64,000 nucleotides of DNA from Pedobacter sp. SYSU D00535 (GCF_017355855.1 NZ_JAFEWD010000003.1:124001-188000); one strand, 5' to 3'; counted from the first letter of the stretch, positions 1-10,391 are shown. Notes: a model not told the origin generated them from the letters alone. Numbers and translations are program-made.

Positions 1-411
1 GAAGGGACTTTCAGAACACTGGACGAAAGTTGGCGGGCTGAAGCGCATCGGCGGATGAAGAAGATCGCTGAAGGAATTGCAGAAAGCATGGGGGGAAGTT
101 GTGAGTTTAACATTGTGAATGGTTATCCCTATCTGATAAATGAAGAAAATCTCACTGCGCAGGTTCGGGGTTTTGCTGAAGCCTACCTGGGAAGAGAAAA
201 TGTACTCGATCTGGATATCTGGATGGCTGCAGAAGATTTTGCCTATTACTCTCAGGTAGCCGACTCGTGTTTCTATCGTCTCGGTATCCGGAATGAAGAA
301 AAAGGAATAACGTCTTCGGTGCATACACCTACCTTTGATATTGATGAAACTGCGCTGATTACCGGCACGGGCCTGATGGCATACATCGCGATAAAGAGGC
401 TCGGTAATTAA
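1..411 (+). CDS. M20-family amidohydrolase, C-terminal part (cut by window edge)
   Basis: The reading frame is open from base 1 and ends at the TAA at 409-411, so the gene starts upstream of the window. The visible 136 residues begin EGTFRTLDESWR and contain MAAEDFAYY, SVHTPTFDIDE and a C-terminal helix. This is the pattern of the metal-dependent N-acyl-L-amino-acid amidohydrolase / hippurate hydrolase family (M20D). The AAEDF glutamate and the H of SVHTP are typical metal or substrate contacts of the family. The internal ATG at 55 is not the start, since homology-like sequence continues upstream of it. The substrate cannot be told from this fragment. Confidence 0.85.
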   Translation, partial: EGTFRTLDESWRAEAHRRMKKIAEGIAESMGGSCEFNIVNGYPYLINEENLTAQVRGFAEAYLGRENVLDLDIWMAAEDFAYYSQVADSCFYRLGIRNEEKGITSSVHTPTFDIDETALITGTGLMAYIAIKRLGN

Positions 412-426
412 GCTTCAAAATACCAG

Positions 427-459
427 GCCTTCCATATCTTTGTGGAGGGCTTTTTTTTT
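427..459 (+). terminator. Rho-independent terminator after the M20 hydrolase
   Basis: An 8-bp stem, GCCTTCCA-type (427-434) with 443-450 and one G-T pair, is followed by nine T residues (451-459). Its loop is exactly TATCTTTG (435-442), the Bacteroidetes promoter -7 consensus, so terminator and downstream promoter appear nested. Confidence 0.75.
435..442 (+). promoter_or_regulatory. Promoter -7 element TATCTTTG
   Basis: The sequence matches the Bacteroidetes consensus TAnnTTTG and lies 26 nt upstream of the ATG at 469. It forms the loop of the preceding terminator hairpin. No clear -33 TTTG was recognised. Confidence 0.5.
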
Positions 460-468
460 CTAGCTGTG

Positions 469-1413
469 ATGAGAAAGATTCTGTTTTTTTGTTTTTTTGC
501 CTGCCTTACTACTTCTGGCTTTGCCCAAAGAATTCCCCGTTTTAATCCTGATACTGTACTGACCATTACGCTCGATTCTGCTATCAGCATCAAGTCGACC
601 CGCATTAATGTACAAACCTTCATTAACGAAATCCTGAAAGATACCAGTTTCTATGAGGCCTTTAGGAATATGAAAAAGTACAGTTTTACGGCCGAGAACA
701 GAATTTTTACCTACAACAAAAAGAACAAGGTAGAGGGGAAAATTTACCGGAAGATCTTTCATAACAACGACGGGTCCTATAAAATGCAGTATCTGGCCAG
801 GCAGGATAGCGGCAAGGTGTATAAGAAGAATGGCAAGTACCAGTTGTATACGGTGGAGATGTTTGATTACATCTTCATGAACGCCTATAATTCTGATTTT
901 GCCCCCAGTAGTTCGCCCGCCGGCAAAGGCGGTGGAAGTAATGAATCCTACAAAGACAAGCTGAAGACTCTTATTTTTAGTCCTGGTCGACCGATAAAAG
1001 GAGTTCCCTTCATCGGTAGCAAAACACAGATCTTTACTGCAAATATGAAGCAGTACTACGATTATGCTTTTTTCAGTTCTACTTATCTGGATTCTATTCC
1101 TGTTTACAAATTTAAGGTTACCCAGAAGAAAGATCTGTCGAACTGGACGAAAGACGGTATCATGATCAAGGAGCTGACTACCATCTTTGATAAACGGAAT
1201 ATGCAAATCCTGGGAAGGTACGTGGATATGAAATACGATAACCTGGCCTTCGAGTTTGACGTACAGATGAACATCGAGCTGGGGTATTTCGATAATGGGG
1301 AGACTCTGCTTCCTACAAAAATCAGTTATCAGGGAAATTGGGACATACCGCTTAAAGCGGAGGAGCGAGCTGCATTTTTAATCCTCCATAAGGGATATAA
1401 GAAAGAAAAGTAA
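469..1413 (+). CDS. Secreted protein of unknown function
   Basis: This 314-residue protein starts MRKILFFCFFACL and has a clear Sec signal peptide ending at SGFAQ. The frame can be extended to a GTG at 442, but that codon lies inside the terminator/promoter element, so ATG 469 is preferred. The mature part is rich in Lys, Tyr and Phe, with alternating polar and hydrophobic stretches and a Gly/Ser-rich spacer (PAGKGGGS, near residue 160). I do not recognise a family. It lies 13 nt upstream of dnaG on the same strand, so the two may be cotranscribed, but no functional link is evident. Periplasmic or outer-membrane-associated location is inferred from the signal peptide only. Confidence 0.75.
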   Translation: MRKILFFCFFACLTTSGFAQRIPRFNPDTVLTITLDSAISIKSTRINVQTFINEILKDTSFYEAFRNMKKYSFTAENRIFTYNKKNKVEGKIYRKIFHNNDGSYKMQYLARQDSGKVYKKNGKYQLYTVEMFDYIFMNAYNSDFAPSSSPAGKGGGSNESYKDKLKTLIFSPGRPIKGVPFIGSKTQIFTANMKQYYDYAFFSSTYLDSIPVYKFKVTQKKDLSNWTKDGIMIKELTTIFDKRNMQILGRYVDMKYDNLAFEFDVQMNIELGYFDNGETLLPTKISYQGNWDIPLKAEERAAFLILHKGYKKEK

Positions 1414-1426
1414 ATCGTGCTGCGAG

Positions 1427-3373
1427 ATGATTGCTAAGGAAACCGTTGATAAAATTCTTGAAGCTGCCCGTATTGAAGAGGTGGTCGGTGACTTCGTGCA
1501 CCTCAAAAAAAGGGGAACGAGCTTAATCGGCAATTGTCCTTTCCACAATGAAAAAACGCCTTCCTTCAATGTTTCAGTAAGCAAGGGGATCTACAAGTGC
1601 TTTGGCTGTGGTAAGGGTGGAGATTCGGTCCGCTTTATCATGGATCATGAGAAATACTCCTATCCCGAAGCGCTGAAATACCTGGCCAATAAGTACAGCA
1701 TCGAGATTGAGGAGCTGGAGCAGTCGCCTCAGCAGCTGGAAGCAGATAACCGCCGGGAGAGCCTCTACATCGTGTCTTCCTTTGCTGCTAAGTTTTTCGC
1801 AGATACTATGTGGGAGACCAATGAAGGTAAGACCATTGGACTTGGATATTTTAAAGAGCGGGGATTTCGCGACGATATTATTAAAAAGTTCCAGCTGGGA
1901 TATTCTCCCGATAGCTGGGACGCCTTAACAGATAAAGCGGTTCAGGAAGGATTTAAGGAAGAGTTTCTGGAGCTGACAGGACTCTCCATCCGCAACGATA
2001 AAGGGAAGCTTTATGACCGCTTCCGCGGACGGGTGATGTTTCCGATCCATAACTTTACCGGGAGGATCATCGGCTTCGGGGGGCGAACGCTCATCACCGA
2101 CAAAAAAGTACCAAAGTACGTCAACTCGCCGGAGAGCGAGATCTATCATAAGTCCAATGTCCTTTATGGGCTCTTTTTTGCTAAGAAAGCGATAAGAGAC
2201 CTGGACAATTGTTACCTGGTAGAAGGATATGCTGATGTGCTTTCCGTACAGCAAGCCGGTATTGAAAACGTAGTCGCCTCGTCCGGAACGTCCCTTACCA
2301 CCGAACAGATCCGCCTGATCGGTCGTTTCACTAAGAACGTTACCATCTTGTATGATGGCGATGCAGCAGGTATAAAGGCTTCTTTACGGGGCTTGGACAT
2401 GATCCTGGAAGAGGGTCTTAACGTAAAGGTCGTCCTGTTCCCGGATGGACACGATCCCGATTCCTACGTTCAGAAGGTGGGAAGCTCGGAGTTTAAAACC
2501 TACATCGAGAAGAATCAAAAAGACTTCATCCTCTACAAAACTTCCATTCTGCTAAAGGATGCAGCAAATGATCCTATAAAAAAGGCGGGTGTCATTCACG
2601 ACGTGGTTGAAAGCATCGCCAAAATCCCGGACGATATTAAGGCTGCTGTATTCATTCGGGAGTGTAGCTCTTTGTTGCAGATCGAGGAAAGGGTGCTTAT
2701 TTCGGAGTTGAATAAGCTGCGGCTCAATAAGTTTAAGAAGGATAATAAGCCGGAGCAGGCACCGCCTCCGCAGCAATATCCCTCTTATCCGCCCGACGAA
2801 CTTCCTCCCCCGGATGAATTCCTCATCCAGGAAACGGTCGCGGCATCAGACGAACTGCAGGAAAAGGAAATTATCCGACTGTTAATTAACTACGGGCATG
2901 AATTGGTAAACTGGGACGGCATCACCGACACCTATATCGCTCCATATGTGATCTCGAACCTTGCTGATGTTTCTTTTGATCATCCTGAGTGTAAGGCCAT
3001 CATCGAGGAGTATACCCATTACATGGAGCGCGGGGAGCTTCCAACCATTAATGATTTTATCCAGCATCAAAATTCAAAAATTTCGGAGCTAGCGATTTCA
3101 CTGGTCTCTTCACCATATTCTCTAAGTGAAAACTGGTATAACACCAGGAAAATCTACGTGAAGCATGAGTCGGAAAATATGCGTGCTACTGTTCTCGGAG
3201 GCATTTTTCACTTGAAGAAGAAGAAGGTAGATAAGATATTGAAAGAGATCAGGGAGGAGTTGCAAAGGGAAACCAACGAAGACGATCAGGCCATATTAAT
3301 GCAACGCTATATGCGGATCAAAGAGGTAGAGAAAGGCATCTCTTCTTTTCTGGGTTCCGTAGTTGTAAAATAG
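1427..3373 (+). CDS. dnaG: DNA primase
   Basis: This 648-residue protein synthesises RNA primers at the replication fork. The N-terminal CHC2 zinc finger is complete: C37, H40, C58 and C61 (CPFHNEKTPSF, YKCFGCGKGGD). The central catalytic core follows, with the Toprim glutamate in EGYADV at residue 266 and the acidic motif YDGDAAG. A proline-rich linker near 440-460 (QAPPPQQYPSYPPDELPPP) precedes the C-terminal DnaB-binding region. Length is normal for bacterial primases. The start ATG is 13 nt after the preceding stop. Nothing appears truncated or altered. Confidence 0.98.
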   Translation: MIAKETVDKILEAARIEEVVGDFVHLKKRGTSLIGNCPFHNEKTPSFNVSVSKGIYKCFGCGKGGDSVRFIMDHEKYSYPEALKYLANKYSIEIEELEQSPQQLEADNRRESLYIVSSFAAKFFADTMWETNEGKTIGLGYFKERGFRDDIIKKFQLGYSPDSWDALTDKAVQEGFKEEFLELTGLSIRNDKGKLYDRFRGRVMFPIHNFTGRIIGFGGRTLITDKKVPKYVNSPESEIYHKSNVLYGLFFAKKAIRDLDNCYLVEGYADVLSVQQAGIENVVASSGTSLTTEQIRLIGRFTKNVTILYDGDAAGIKASLRGLDMILEEGLNVKVVLFPDGHDPDSYVQKVGSSEFKTYIEKNQKDFILYKTSILLKDAANDPIKKAGVIHDVVESIAKIPDDIKAAVFIRECSSLLQIEERVLISELNKLRLNKFKKDNKPEQAPPPQQYPSYPPDELPPPDEFLIQETVAASDELQEKEIIRLLINYGHELVNWDGITDTYIAPYVISNLADVSFDHPECKAIIEEYTHYMERGELPTINDFIQHQNSKISELAISLVSSPYSLSENWYNTRKIYVKHESENMRATVLGGIFHLKKKKVDKILKEIREELQRETNEDDQAILMQRYMRIKEVEKGISSFLGSVVVK

Positions 3374-3434
3374 ATATTGTTATCCTGCTAAAGATTACCA
3401 TTAAACCCTAAAGAGAATAGCTAATCCTACCTCT

Positions 3435-3791
3435 ATGGCTTCCCACAATCAACTTGGTATTAAGGGCGAAAGGCTTGCTAAAGAATATCTCGAGGCAGCG
3501 GGCTACGAAATCCTGGATGAAAACTGGTGCCACGGGAAAGCCGAAGTAGATTTGATAGCCTACCGAGATCGCAGAATTGTCTTTGTGGAAGTTAAAACGC
3601 GGAGCTCCACCAATTTCGGGGAGCCCGAAGATTTTGTCACGGAGGCCAAACAAAAAAATCTTCAGAAAGCAGCAGAAGAATATATTTACGTTATGAACTT
3701 TAAAGGCGAAATTCGCTTCGATATAATTTCTATAATTTTTAATAAAGTTGGAGAGCACAAATTGCATCACATAGAAGATGCCTTTTGGTAA
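3435..3791 (+). CDS. YraN/UPF0102 nuclease-like protein
   Basis: This small protein of 118 residues has the YraN family pattern: GxxGExxAxxxL near the N-terminus (GIKGERLAKEYLEAAGY), then EVDLIAYRDRRIVFVEVKTR. The latter is the D...ExK core of the restriction-endonuclease-like fold. The family is widespread and thought to be linked to DNA metabolism, but its biochemical role is unsettled. It sits between dnaG and an envelope lipoprotein gene on the same strand. It is close to dnaG (61 nt) but not overlapping. Confidence 0.9.
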   Translation: MASHNQLGIKGERLAKEYLEAAGYEILDENWCHGKAEVDLIAYRDRRIVFVEVKTRSSTNFGEPEDFVTEAKQKNLQKAAEEYIYVMNFKGEIRFDIISIIFNKVGEHKLHHIEDAFW

Positions 3792-3803
3792 TCACAAAGC
3801 ATA

Positions 3804-4856
3804 ATGAGAAAATTACTTATCCCAGCACTGCTTTCTCTTGTTTTTGCCTGTAAGCAAGACAAATCGCGAACGGCCGCATTCCTATCACCGGAGGAAGGAC
3901 AAAATATCACGGTCGGACAGGCAGTGACACTTCAATTAGACATCGAACAAGGTAGTTTCGACTCCATCCGTTACCTGGTAGATACAACGTATATTACTAC
4001 TAAAACAACTGTAGATCCTGTGCAGCTGCCAACAGGGGGTATGCAGTTGGGTGCACGGTTGCTGACGGCCCAAGTGTATAAAGGCGGCGCGGCTCAGGAG
4101 GTAACCTCGAACATCCTTTTGCTGCCGGCAAACGCTCCCGCTCAGTATGGTTATAGTGTAGTGAATACTTATCCCCATGATACTACGTCCTATACCCAGG
4201 GGCTGGAATATCACGACGGAGTGTTCTACGAAAGCGACGGCGAAAATGGCGGCTCCAGCCTGCGGAAGGTCGAAGTGCAAACCGGCAAGGTGCTGAAAAA
4301 GGTAGATCTTCCGGCGATCATATTTGCCGAAGGGCTCACGGTCGTTGGTGACCGGATAATTCAACTAACCTGGAAAAATGGGATTGGCTTCATTTACGAC
4401 AAGAACACCTTCAAAAAACTAGGGGAGTTTTCGTACCAGGCAAGTCAGGAAGGCTGGGGACTCGCCTTTGACGGCACGCAGATCTGGAAGTCAGATGGAT
4501 CCAATCGCCTCTATAAGTTAAATAAGGAAACCTACAAGGAAGAAGGGTTTATTGAAGTTTATGATACAAACGGCGCCGTTGAACAATTGAACGAGCTCGA
4601 GTTCATTGATGGAAAGTTGTACGCAAACGTTTACCAGACAGACAAAATTGTGATTATCAACCCGCAGTCGGGAGCCGTGGAAGGTGTGGTGGATCTGAAA
4701 GGGATACTTCCGGATAGCGAAAGAGTGGAAGGCATCACGGACGTCTTGAATGGAATTGCCTTTGATCCTGCGGGAAAAAGGCTTTTTGTGACCGGTAAAA
4801 AGTGGAGCAAGCTTTTTCAGATAAAGCTCGCGCAACAGGCAATAGCTTCTAATTAG
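3804..4856 (+). CDS. Glutaminyl-peptide cyclotransferase lipoprotein
   Basis: This 350-residue protein resembles the plant/bacterial-type glutamine cyclotransferase family (beta-propeller), which converts N-terminal Gln to pyroglutamate. The signal sequence MRKLLIPALLSLVFAC ends in a lipobox cysteine (residue 16), so it is probably a lipoprotein of the envelope. An N-terminal Ig-like region of roughly 100 residues precedes the propeller. The propeller starts at YPHDTTSYTQGLEY and continues with FYESDGENGGSSLRKV, LNELEFIDGKLYANVYQTD and LNGIAFDPAGKRLFVTGKKW, which are the family repeats. It is followed by a perfect terminator. Confidence 0.92.
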   Translation: MRKLLIPALLSLVFACKQDKSRTAAFLSPEEGQNITVGQAVTLQLDIEQGSFDSIRYLVDTTYITTKTTVDPVQLPTGGMQLGARLLTAQVYKGGAAQEVTSNILLLPANAPAQYGYSVVNTYPHDTTSYTQGLEYHDGVFYESDGENGGSSLRKVEVQTGKVLKKVDLPAIIFAEGLTVVGDRIIQLTWKNGIGFIYDKNTFKKLGEFSYQASQEGWGLAFDGTQIWKSDGSNRLYKLNKETYKEEGFIEVYDTNGAVEQLNELEFIDGKLYANVYQTDKIVIINPQSGAVEGVVDLKGILPDSERVEGITDVLNGIAFDPAGKRLFVTGKKWSKLFQIKLAQQAIASN

Positions 4857-4860
4857 TTTT

Positions 4861-4897
4861 AAAAACGGGGCAAATTTCAAGAGTTTGCCCCGTTTTT
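4861..4897. terminator. Bidirectional terminator between convergent genes
   Basis: A perfect 14-bp inverted repeat (4861-4874 with 4884-4897) has a 9-nt loop, with A5 at one end and T5 at the other. It can therefore terminate both the cyclotransferase gene and the convergent pgi gene. Confidence 0.95.
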
Positions 4898-4903
4898 GTT
4901 ACG

Positions 4904-6583
<1,680 letters not shown>

Positions 6584-6609
6584 TTAATGATAGTAAAAGT
6601 TGATTGATG

Positions 6610-7371
6610 CTATAAGGGCTCGCCTTTTTTAATGGCGCAGCCTTTCAAGGTTTTTCCATTGATGGTAGCGGTGGCCGAGTAGTTATATTTTAGATCAGAC
6701 ATGCCGTCGCTGCAGGCTTCTTTGTTGATTTGTATCCTTAAGTTCTCGTTCCGGTCGTTTTTGAGCGCGTAAATGAAATTGGTGCCTTGCTTTTCAGGGG
6801 CGCGATAAGGAAAAACGTAGGTCTTTTCTGCAGCCACGTCCTTAAGCGCAATTATCTTTTCCGAGGGGATGATTTCTACTGCCCAGAAGGGCTCGTTACC
6901 CCGGACCAGGAACTCATACTCATAGCAAGCTGTGTTGGGTGTTTTTTGCTTCAAGGCCACCACCTCTGTCACTACCAATACCTGATCGTACTCTTCCGCG
7001 TAGCCTATCCGGCTTTTGCCCCGTAAGTAACCTTTGACTTCCGCGTATACGCTTTCATAATCATAGGAAAGGTTAGCTTTTGCGCTTTTATAGAGCGACT
7101 GCAATTTTCCGCTCTCGTCTTCCACCCAATAGGTCTGGTCTGAAGCCGCACAGTCTTTGAAAATATTCACCTCGTTGCCTGTGATATACATTCCTCTGTA
7201 GGTTTTTTTAGGGATGGAGACGGGGTGGACAGAGGAGGTATCGGTAATAACCGTCGTGTCGATCTGAACCCCGTCAGTGGCCAGCGTGTCTCCTGTGGTT
7301 ACCGGTGGTTGTCTTTTTATGCATGCCGAGAGATTTGCAACAATAAGAACAAAGAGAAACCATCTTTTCAT
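6610..7371 (-). CDS. Lipoprotein with COG3650-type C-terminal domain
   Basis: This 253-residue protein has an N-terminal lipoprotein signal MKRWFLFVLIVANLSAC (lipobox LSAC), then a Thr/Val-rich spacer. A middle domain with Cys and Tyr residues (YITGNEVNIFKDCAASDQTY) follows. The C-terminal half contains GNEPFWAVEI, ACSDGMSDLKYNY and GKTLKGCA, the signature of the COG3650/HslJ-like envelope domain. The two cysteines there could form a disulfide. Function is unknown. The gene is divergent from prfB across a 43-nt spacer holding an 18-bp palindrome. Confidence 0.8.
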   Translation of the reverse strand: MKRWFLFVLIVANLSACIKRQPPVTTGDTLATDGVQIDTTVITDTSSVHPVSIPKKTYRGMYITGNEVNIFKDCAASDQTYWVEDESGKLQSLYKSAKANLSYDYESVYAEVKGYLRGKSRIGYAEEYDQVLVVTEVVALKQKTPNTACYEYEFLVRGNEPFWAVEIIPSEKIIALKDVAAEKTYVFPYRAPEKQGTNFIYALKNDRNENLRIQINKEACSDGMSDLKYNYSATATINGKTLKGCAIKKGEPL

Positions 7372-7402
7372 TTTTTCTGAACATTTAAGATCTGCAAAAG
7401 TT

Positions 7403-7410
7403 TACTTTTG
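7403..7410 (+). promoter_or_regulatory. Promoter -7 element TACTTTTG of prfB, in a palindrome
   Basis: TACTTTTG matches the TAnnTTTG consensus and ends only 4 nt before the prfB ATG at 7415. It is embedded in GCAAAAGTTTACTTTTGC (7394-7411), an 8-bp inverted repeat with a 2-nt centre, placed between divergent genes. Confidence 0.6.
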
Positions 7411-7414
7411 CAGC

Positions 7415-8492
7415 ATGACCAAAGAACAACTACAGGATTTAAGGGACAGAGTAGAGTCCCTGAGGAGGCATCTTTGACATCGAACGGAAGCTCGATGAAT
7501 TACGCCTTGAACAAGAATTTACCACTACCGAGGGTTTCTGGGATAAGCCCAAGGAAGCTGAGAAAGTCCTTCACTCCATAAAAAATAAGAAAACCTGGAC
7601 CGATGGCTACACTGCAGTTAAAGCGGCAGTTGAAGATGTTGCCGTCATGTTTGATTTTTACCAGGCCGGAGAAGCAAGTCCGGAGGACCTGAAGGAGCAG
7701 TACGAGATTGCGCTCAAACAGCTGGAGGAACTGGAGTTTAAAAATATGCTGAGCTCCGAAGAGGATCAGCTAAACGCAGTAATGCAGATCACGGCAGGCG
7801 CCGGTGGTACAGAAAGCTGTGACTGGGCTCAGATGCTGATGCGGATGTACATCATGTGGGGTGAGAAGAATGGCTATAAGGTTACCGAGCAGGATTTCCA
7901 GGAAGGGGAGGTTGCAGGAGTTAAATCCGTGACCATTCAGTTTGAAGGAGATTTTGCTTACGGCTATTTGAAAGGCGAGAACGGGGTTCACCGGCTTGTT
8001 CGTATTTCTCCTTTTGATGCAAATGCCAAGCGCCACACTTCCTTTGCCTCGGTTTATGTTTACCCCTTGGTGGATGATACCATCGAAATAGAAGTGAATC
8101 CAGCAGACATTGAATTTGAAACCTTCAGGTCAGGCGGTGCCGGCGGACAGAACGTGAACAAGGTAGAAACTGCTGTTCGCCTTTACCACAAACCTTCCGG
8201 CATCATTATTAAGAACCAGGAATCCCGTTCTCAGCTGCAGAATAAGGAGAACGCGATCCGCTTATTGAAATCACAGTTGTACGAGATCGAAATGCGGAAA
8301 AAGATGGAAACTACAGCCGCTATTGAAGGCTCCAAGAAAAAGATCGAATGGGGCTCACAAATACGGAACTACGTACTTCATCCCTATAAACTGGTAAAAG
8401 ATCTTCGGACGAATTACGAAACCTCTAATGCACAGGCAGTGCTGGATGGGGATCTAAACGATTTTCTGAAGGCTTACCTTATGGAATTTTAA
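7415..8492 (+). CDS. prfB: Peptide chain release factor 2 (programmed +1 frameshift)
   Basis: RF2 releases finished peptides at UGA and UAA. The zero-frame ORF encodes 20 residues ([20 protein letters not shown]) and meets an in-frame TGA at 7475-7477. Skipping one base at 7475 continues with GAC into a 338-residue frame ending at 8492, giving a 358-residue product of normal length. The SPF anticodon-like tripeptide (VRISPFD) that recognises UGA and the catalytic GGQ ([12 protein letters not shown]) are both present. Translating only from the ATG at 7647 would lose the N-terminal domain. Autoregulation by the frameshift is established for this family. Confidence 0.97.
7463..7478 (+). promoter_or_regulatory. 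prfB programmed +1 frameshift site
   Basis: The site has the canonical order: a Shine-Dalgarno-like AGGAGG (7463-7468), a 3-nt spacer, the slippery CTT (7472-7474), the UGA stop and a following C. Low RF2 lets the ribosome slip from CTT to TTT and read GAC. Confidence 0.95.
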
Positions 8493-8496
8493 ATTC

Positions 8497-8531
8497 AAAA
8501 CAGTTAGCAGTGTATTACTGCTAACTGTTTT
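8497..8531. terminator. Bidirectional terminator, prfB / transglutaminase-like gene
   Basis: A perfect 14-bp inverted repeat (8497-8510 with 8518-8531) has a 7-nt loop and A4/T4 flanks, and lies between two convergent stop codons. Confidence 0.93.
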
Positions 8532-8540
8532 ATAATCTGC

Positions 8541-9407
8541 CTACTTCTCGGTTTCTACCACAGAAAGCAGCTCTTCAATTTCTTTCACCTTCTTATCGTA
8601 GCCCAGCTTGGTATAGGCAGCAATAAGATTTCTTAAAATCCTTCGGATGATATCTTCATTCCGGCAAGGTTCATAAAACGACTTTTCCGGCTTCAGCTGC
8701 AACTGTTTCAGAAACGAATCCACGTCACGTTTACCAAAAATGAAGCCTTTATTAAAAGCATTTATGTAAAACAGTACGCCGTCTTCCTGGCTATACTCCT
8801 GGGTTTCGTCTACATATCCCAAAATAAAATGCTGCGGGAGGTTGACGCCGTAGACAGGAATGTCGAGTTTTTGGGCAATGACCGAATAGATGACCGCAAG
8901 CGAGATTTGGTTGCCTTTTTTGCTCTCCAACACCTGGCTGATGTAAGAGTTCTGCGGATCCTGGTGATTGGTGGTGTTGCCCGAGAAACCATAGATGTTG
9001 TACAGCACATGGTTCATCAGCTTTACTTTTTCGATGGCACTCATGTCATACATCATCTGAAGCCAGATCTCCCGTTTGATATCTTCAATTTGGTTGGTGA
9101 TCTTCTGCGGGTCCATATCCGGGTATTGATATTTGTTGATGATGATCACACCCTGCAACAGGTCGAAAGCCCCGCCATGATACCAAAGCTCCAACTCTTT
9201 CTTGACGTCGGTATACTGAATTTTATGTACGAGATTTTCGATCCGCTCTTGTAGTACTGCGTCGAAGGATTGCTCCCAGGCCGACTCCAAATATTCAACT
9301 ACTTCGTTCCCATAAGAAAGAAGCCGTTCTTCCACGTGCTGTGCAATCTCCAGATCCGGATCGTCCAGCAGTTTTATTAATGACTCTACTTCTTTATGAT
9401 TAATCAT
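8541..9407 (-). CDS. Transglutaminase-like (SirB1-type) protein
   Basis: This 288-residue protein has a helical N-terminal half with HEAT-like character (LLDDPDLEIAQHVEERLL). The C-terminal domain of the transglutaminase-core-2/SirB1 type follows (LMNHVLYNIYGF, KGNQISLAVIYSVIAQKLDIPVYG, LPQHFILGY). In the SirB1 family the region between the NHVLY helix and the KGNQIS helix usually corresponds to the thiol-protease-like core; here a Ser is found where a Cys might be expected (KKGNQISLA), so enzymatic activity is doubtful. Role unknown. No signal peptide, so probably cytoplasmic. Confidence 0.8.
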   Translation of the reverse strand: MINHKEVESLIKLLDDPDLEIAQHVEERLLSYGNEVVEYLESAWEQSFDAVLQERIENLVHKIQYTDVKKELELWYHGGAFDLLQGVIIINKYQYPDMDPQKITNQIEDIKREIWLQMMYDMSAIEKVKLMNHVLYNIYGFSGNTTNHQDPQNSYISQVLESKKGNQISLAVIYSVIAQKLDIPVYGVNLPQHFILGYVDETQEYSQEDGVLFYINAFNKGFIFGKRDVDSFLKQLQLKPEKSFYEPCRNEDIIRRILRNLIAAYTKLGYDKKVKEIEELLSVVETEK

Positions 9408-9541
9408 TTCTACTAATTTAAAATAAAACGCGCAATTACCGCCGAGCTTACTTTCTATGATAACCGATTTCGCAGGAAATTGTAGTTGTAAGCCCTGTTA
9501 TATTATAAAAACAGGTAGAAGCCGCGATAAAGTTTTTTATC

Positions 9542-9549
9542 TACTTTTG
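9542..9549 (+). promoter_or_regulatory. Promoter -7 element TACTTTTG
   Basis: Consensus TAnnTTTG octamer ending 6 nt before the methyltransferase ATG at 9556. This predicts a transcript with almost no leader. Confidence 0.6.
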
Positions 9550-9555
9550 CCTCAG

Positions 9556-10341
9556 ATGTTAAATTTTCAGCTGCTTAAATCCTTCATCCAACATCGGCTT
9601 CAGGCCAATACCCGGCATGGCGTTCACTCGCCTTTTGTATACAAGCTTGTTGACGAAGTAATTTACGATTATAGCCCCCGTACGGATTATCAGGAGATCG
9701 AAGCCTTACGGAAGCAACTTTTGACCGACGCTAGAACCGTCACCATCACGGACCTTGGAGCCGGATCTCACATCAACAACAATAAGCAGAAGCAAGTTAA
9801 GCAGCTTGCCAGAAATGCCTTAAAGCCGGCAAAGCTGGCTCAACTGATATACAGGTTAGCTAACGAAAGGAAGCCGAAGAATATTATTGAGCTGGGCACT
9901 TGTTTGGGATTAACGACAGCGTATTTAGCAAAAGCAGCTCCCGCGGCAAAGGTGTTAAGCATTGAGGGGTGTCCTGAAACTGCGGCAGTCGCACAGGAGA
10001 ACCTTCAGCAGTTAGGTGCCTCGAAGGTGGAGATCAGAACCGGAAATTTTGATCATATTCTTCCCGAGGTGATCGCTTCCGCGGATTCCTTAGATGTGGT
10101 ATTCGTGGACGGAAATCACCGTAAGGAGGCAACCTTAAACTACTTCGATTGGTGTTTGCCAAAAGTTCATGAGGATAGCTTACTGATCTTTGACGATATC
10201 TATTGGAGCAAAGGTATGGAAGAAGCCTGGAACACCATTAAAGCTCATCCCCGGGTCACCGTAACCGTTGACTTATTCTGGATCGGATTGGTTTACTTCC
10301 GCAAGGGACAGGTAAAACAGGATTTTAAGATCAGGTACTAG
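9556..10341 (+). CDS. Class I SAM-dependent methyltransferase
   Basis: The start is set at ATG 9556 (MLNFQLLKSFIQHRL), because the longer frame from 9457 would cross the promoter element at 9542. The product has 261 residues. The SAM-binding region IIELGTCLGLTTAYLA (motif I), VLSIEG (motif II) and LDVVFVDGNHRKEAT with DDIYWSKGMEEAW resemble O-methyltransferase-like families (Methyltransf_24 type). The N-terminal segment RHGVHSPFVYKLVDEVIYD is a Bacteroidetes-type extension. Substrate unknown; cytoplasmic by lack of signal. Confidence 0.85.
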   Translation: MLNFQLLKSFIQHRLQANTRHGVHSPFVYKLVDEVIYDYSPRTDYQEIEALRKQLLTDARTVTITDLGAGSHINNNKQKQVKQLARNALKPAKLAQLIYRLANERKPKNIIELGTCLGLTTAYLAKAAPAAKVLSIEGCPETAAVAQENLQQLGASKVEIRTGNFDHILPEVIASADSLDVVFVDGNHRKEATLNYFDWCLPKVHEDSLLIFDDIYWSKGMEEAWNTIKAHPRVTVTVDLFWIGLVYFRKGQVKQDFKIRY

Positions 10342-10391
10342 CGCTATTCGCTCCTGCTTACATTGCGCCCTTTTTCCACCTAAATTTCTAC

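Noticed and set aside
460-1206. Long ORF (248 codons) on the minus strand across the secreted-protein gene
   Set aside because: It is antisense to a gene with a clear signal peptide and its translation has no family features; treated as a shadow frame.
7475-7477. TGA inside prfB as a nonsense mutation
   Set aside because: The AGGAGG, CTT, TGA and C context is the standard RF2 programmed frameshift, and both frames give conserved RF2 sequence.
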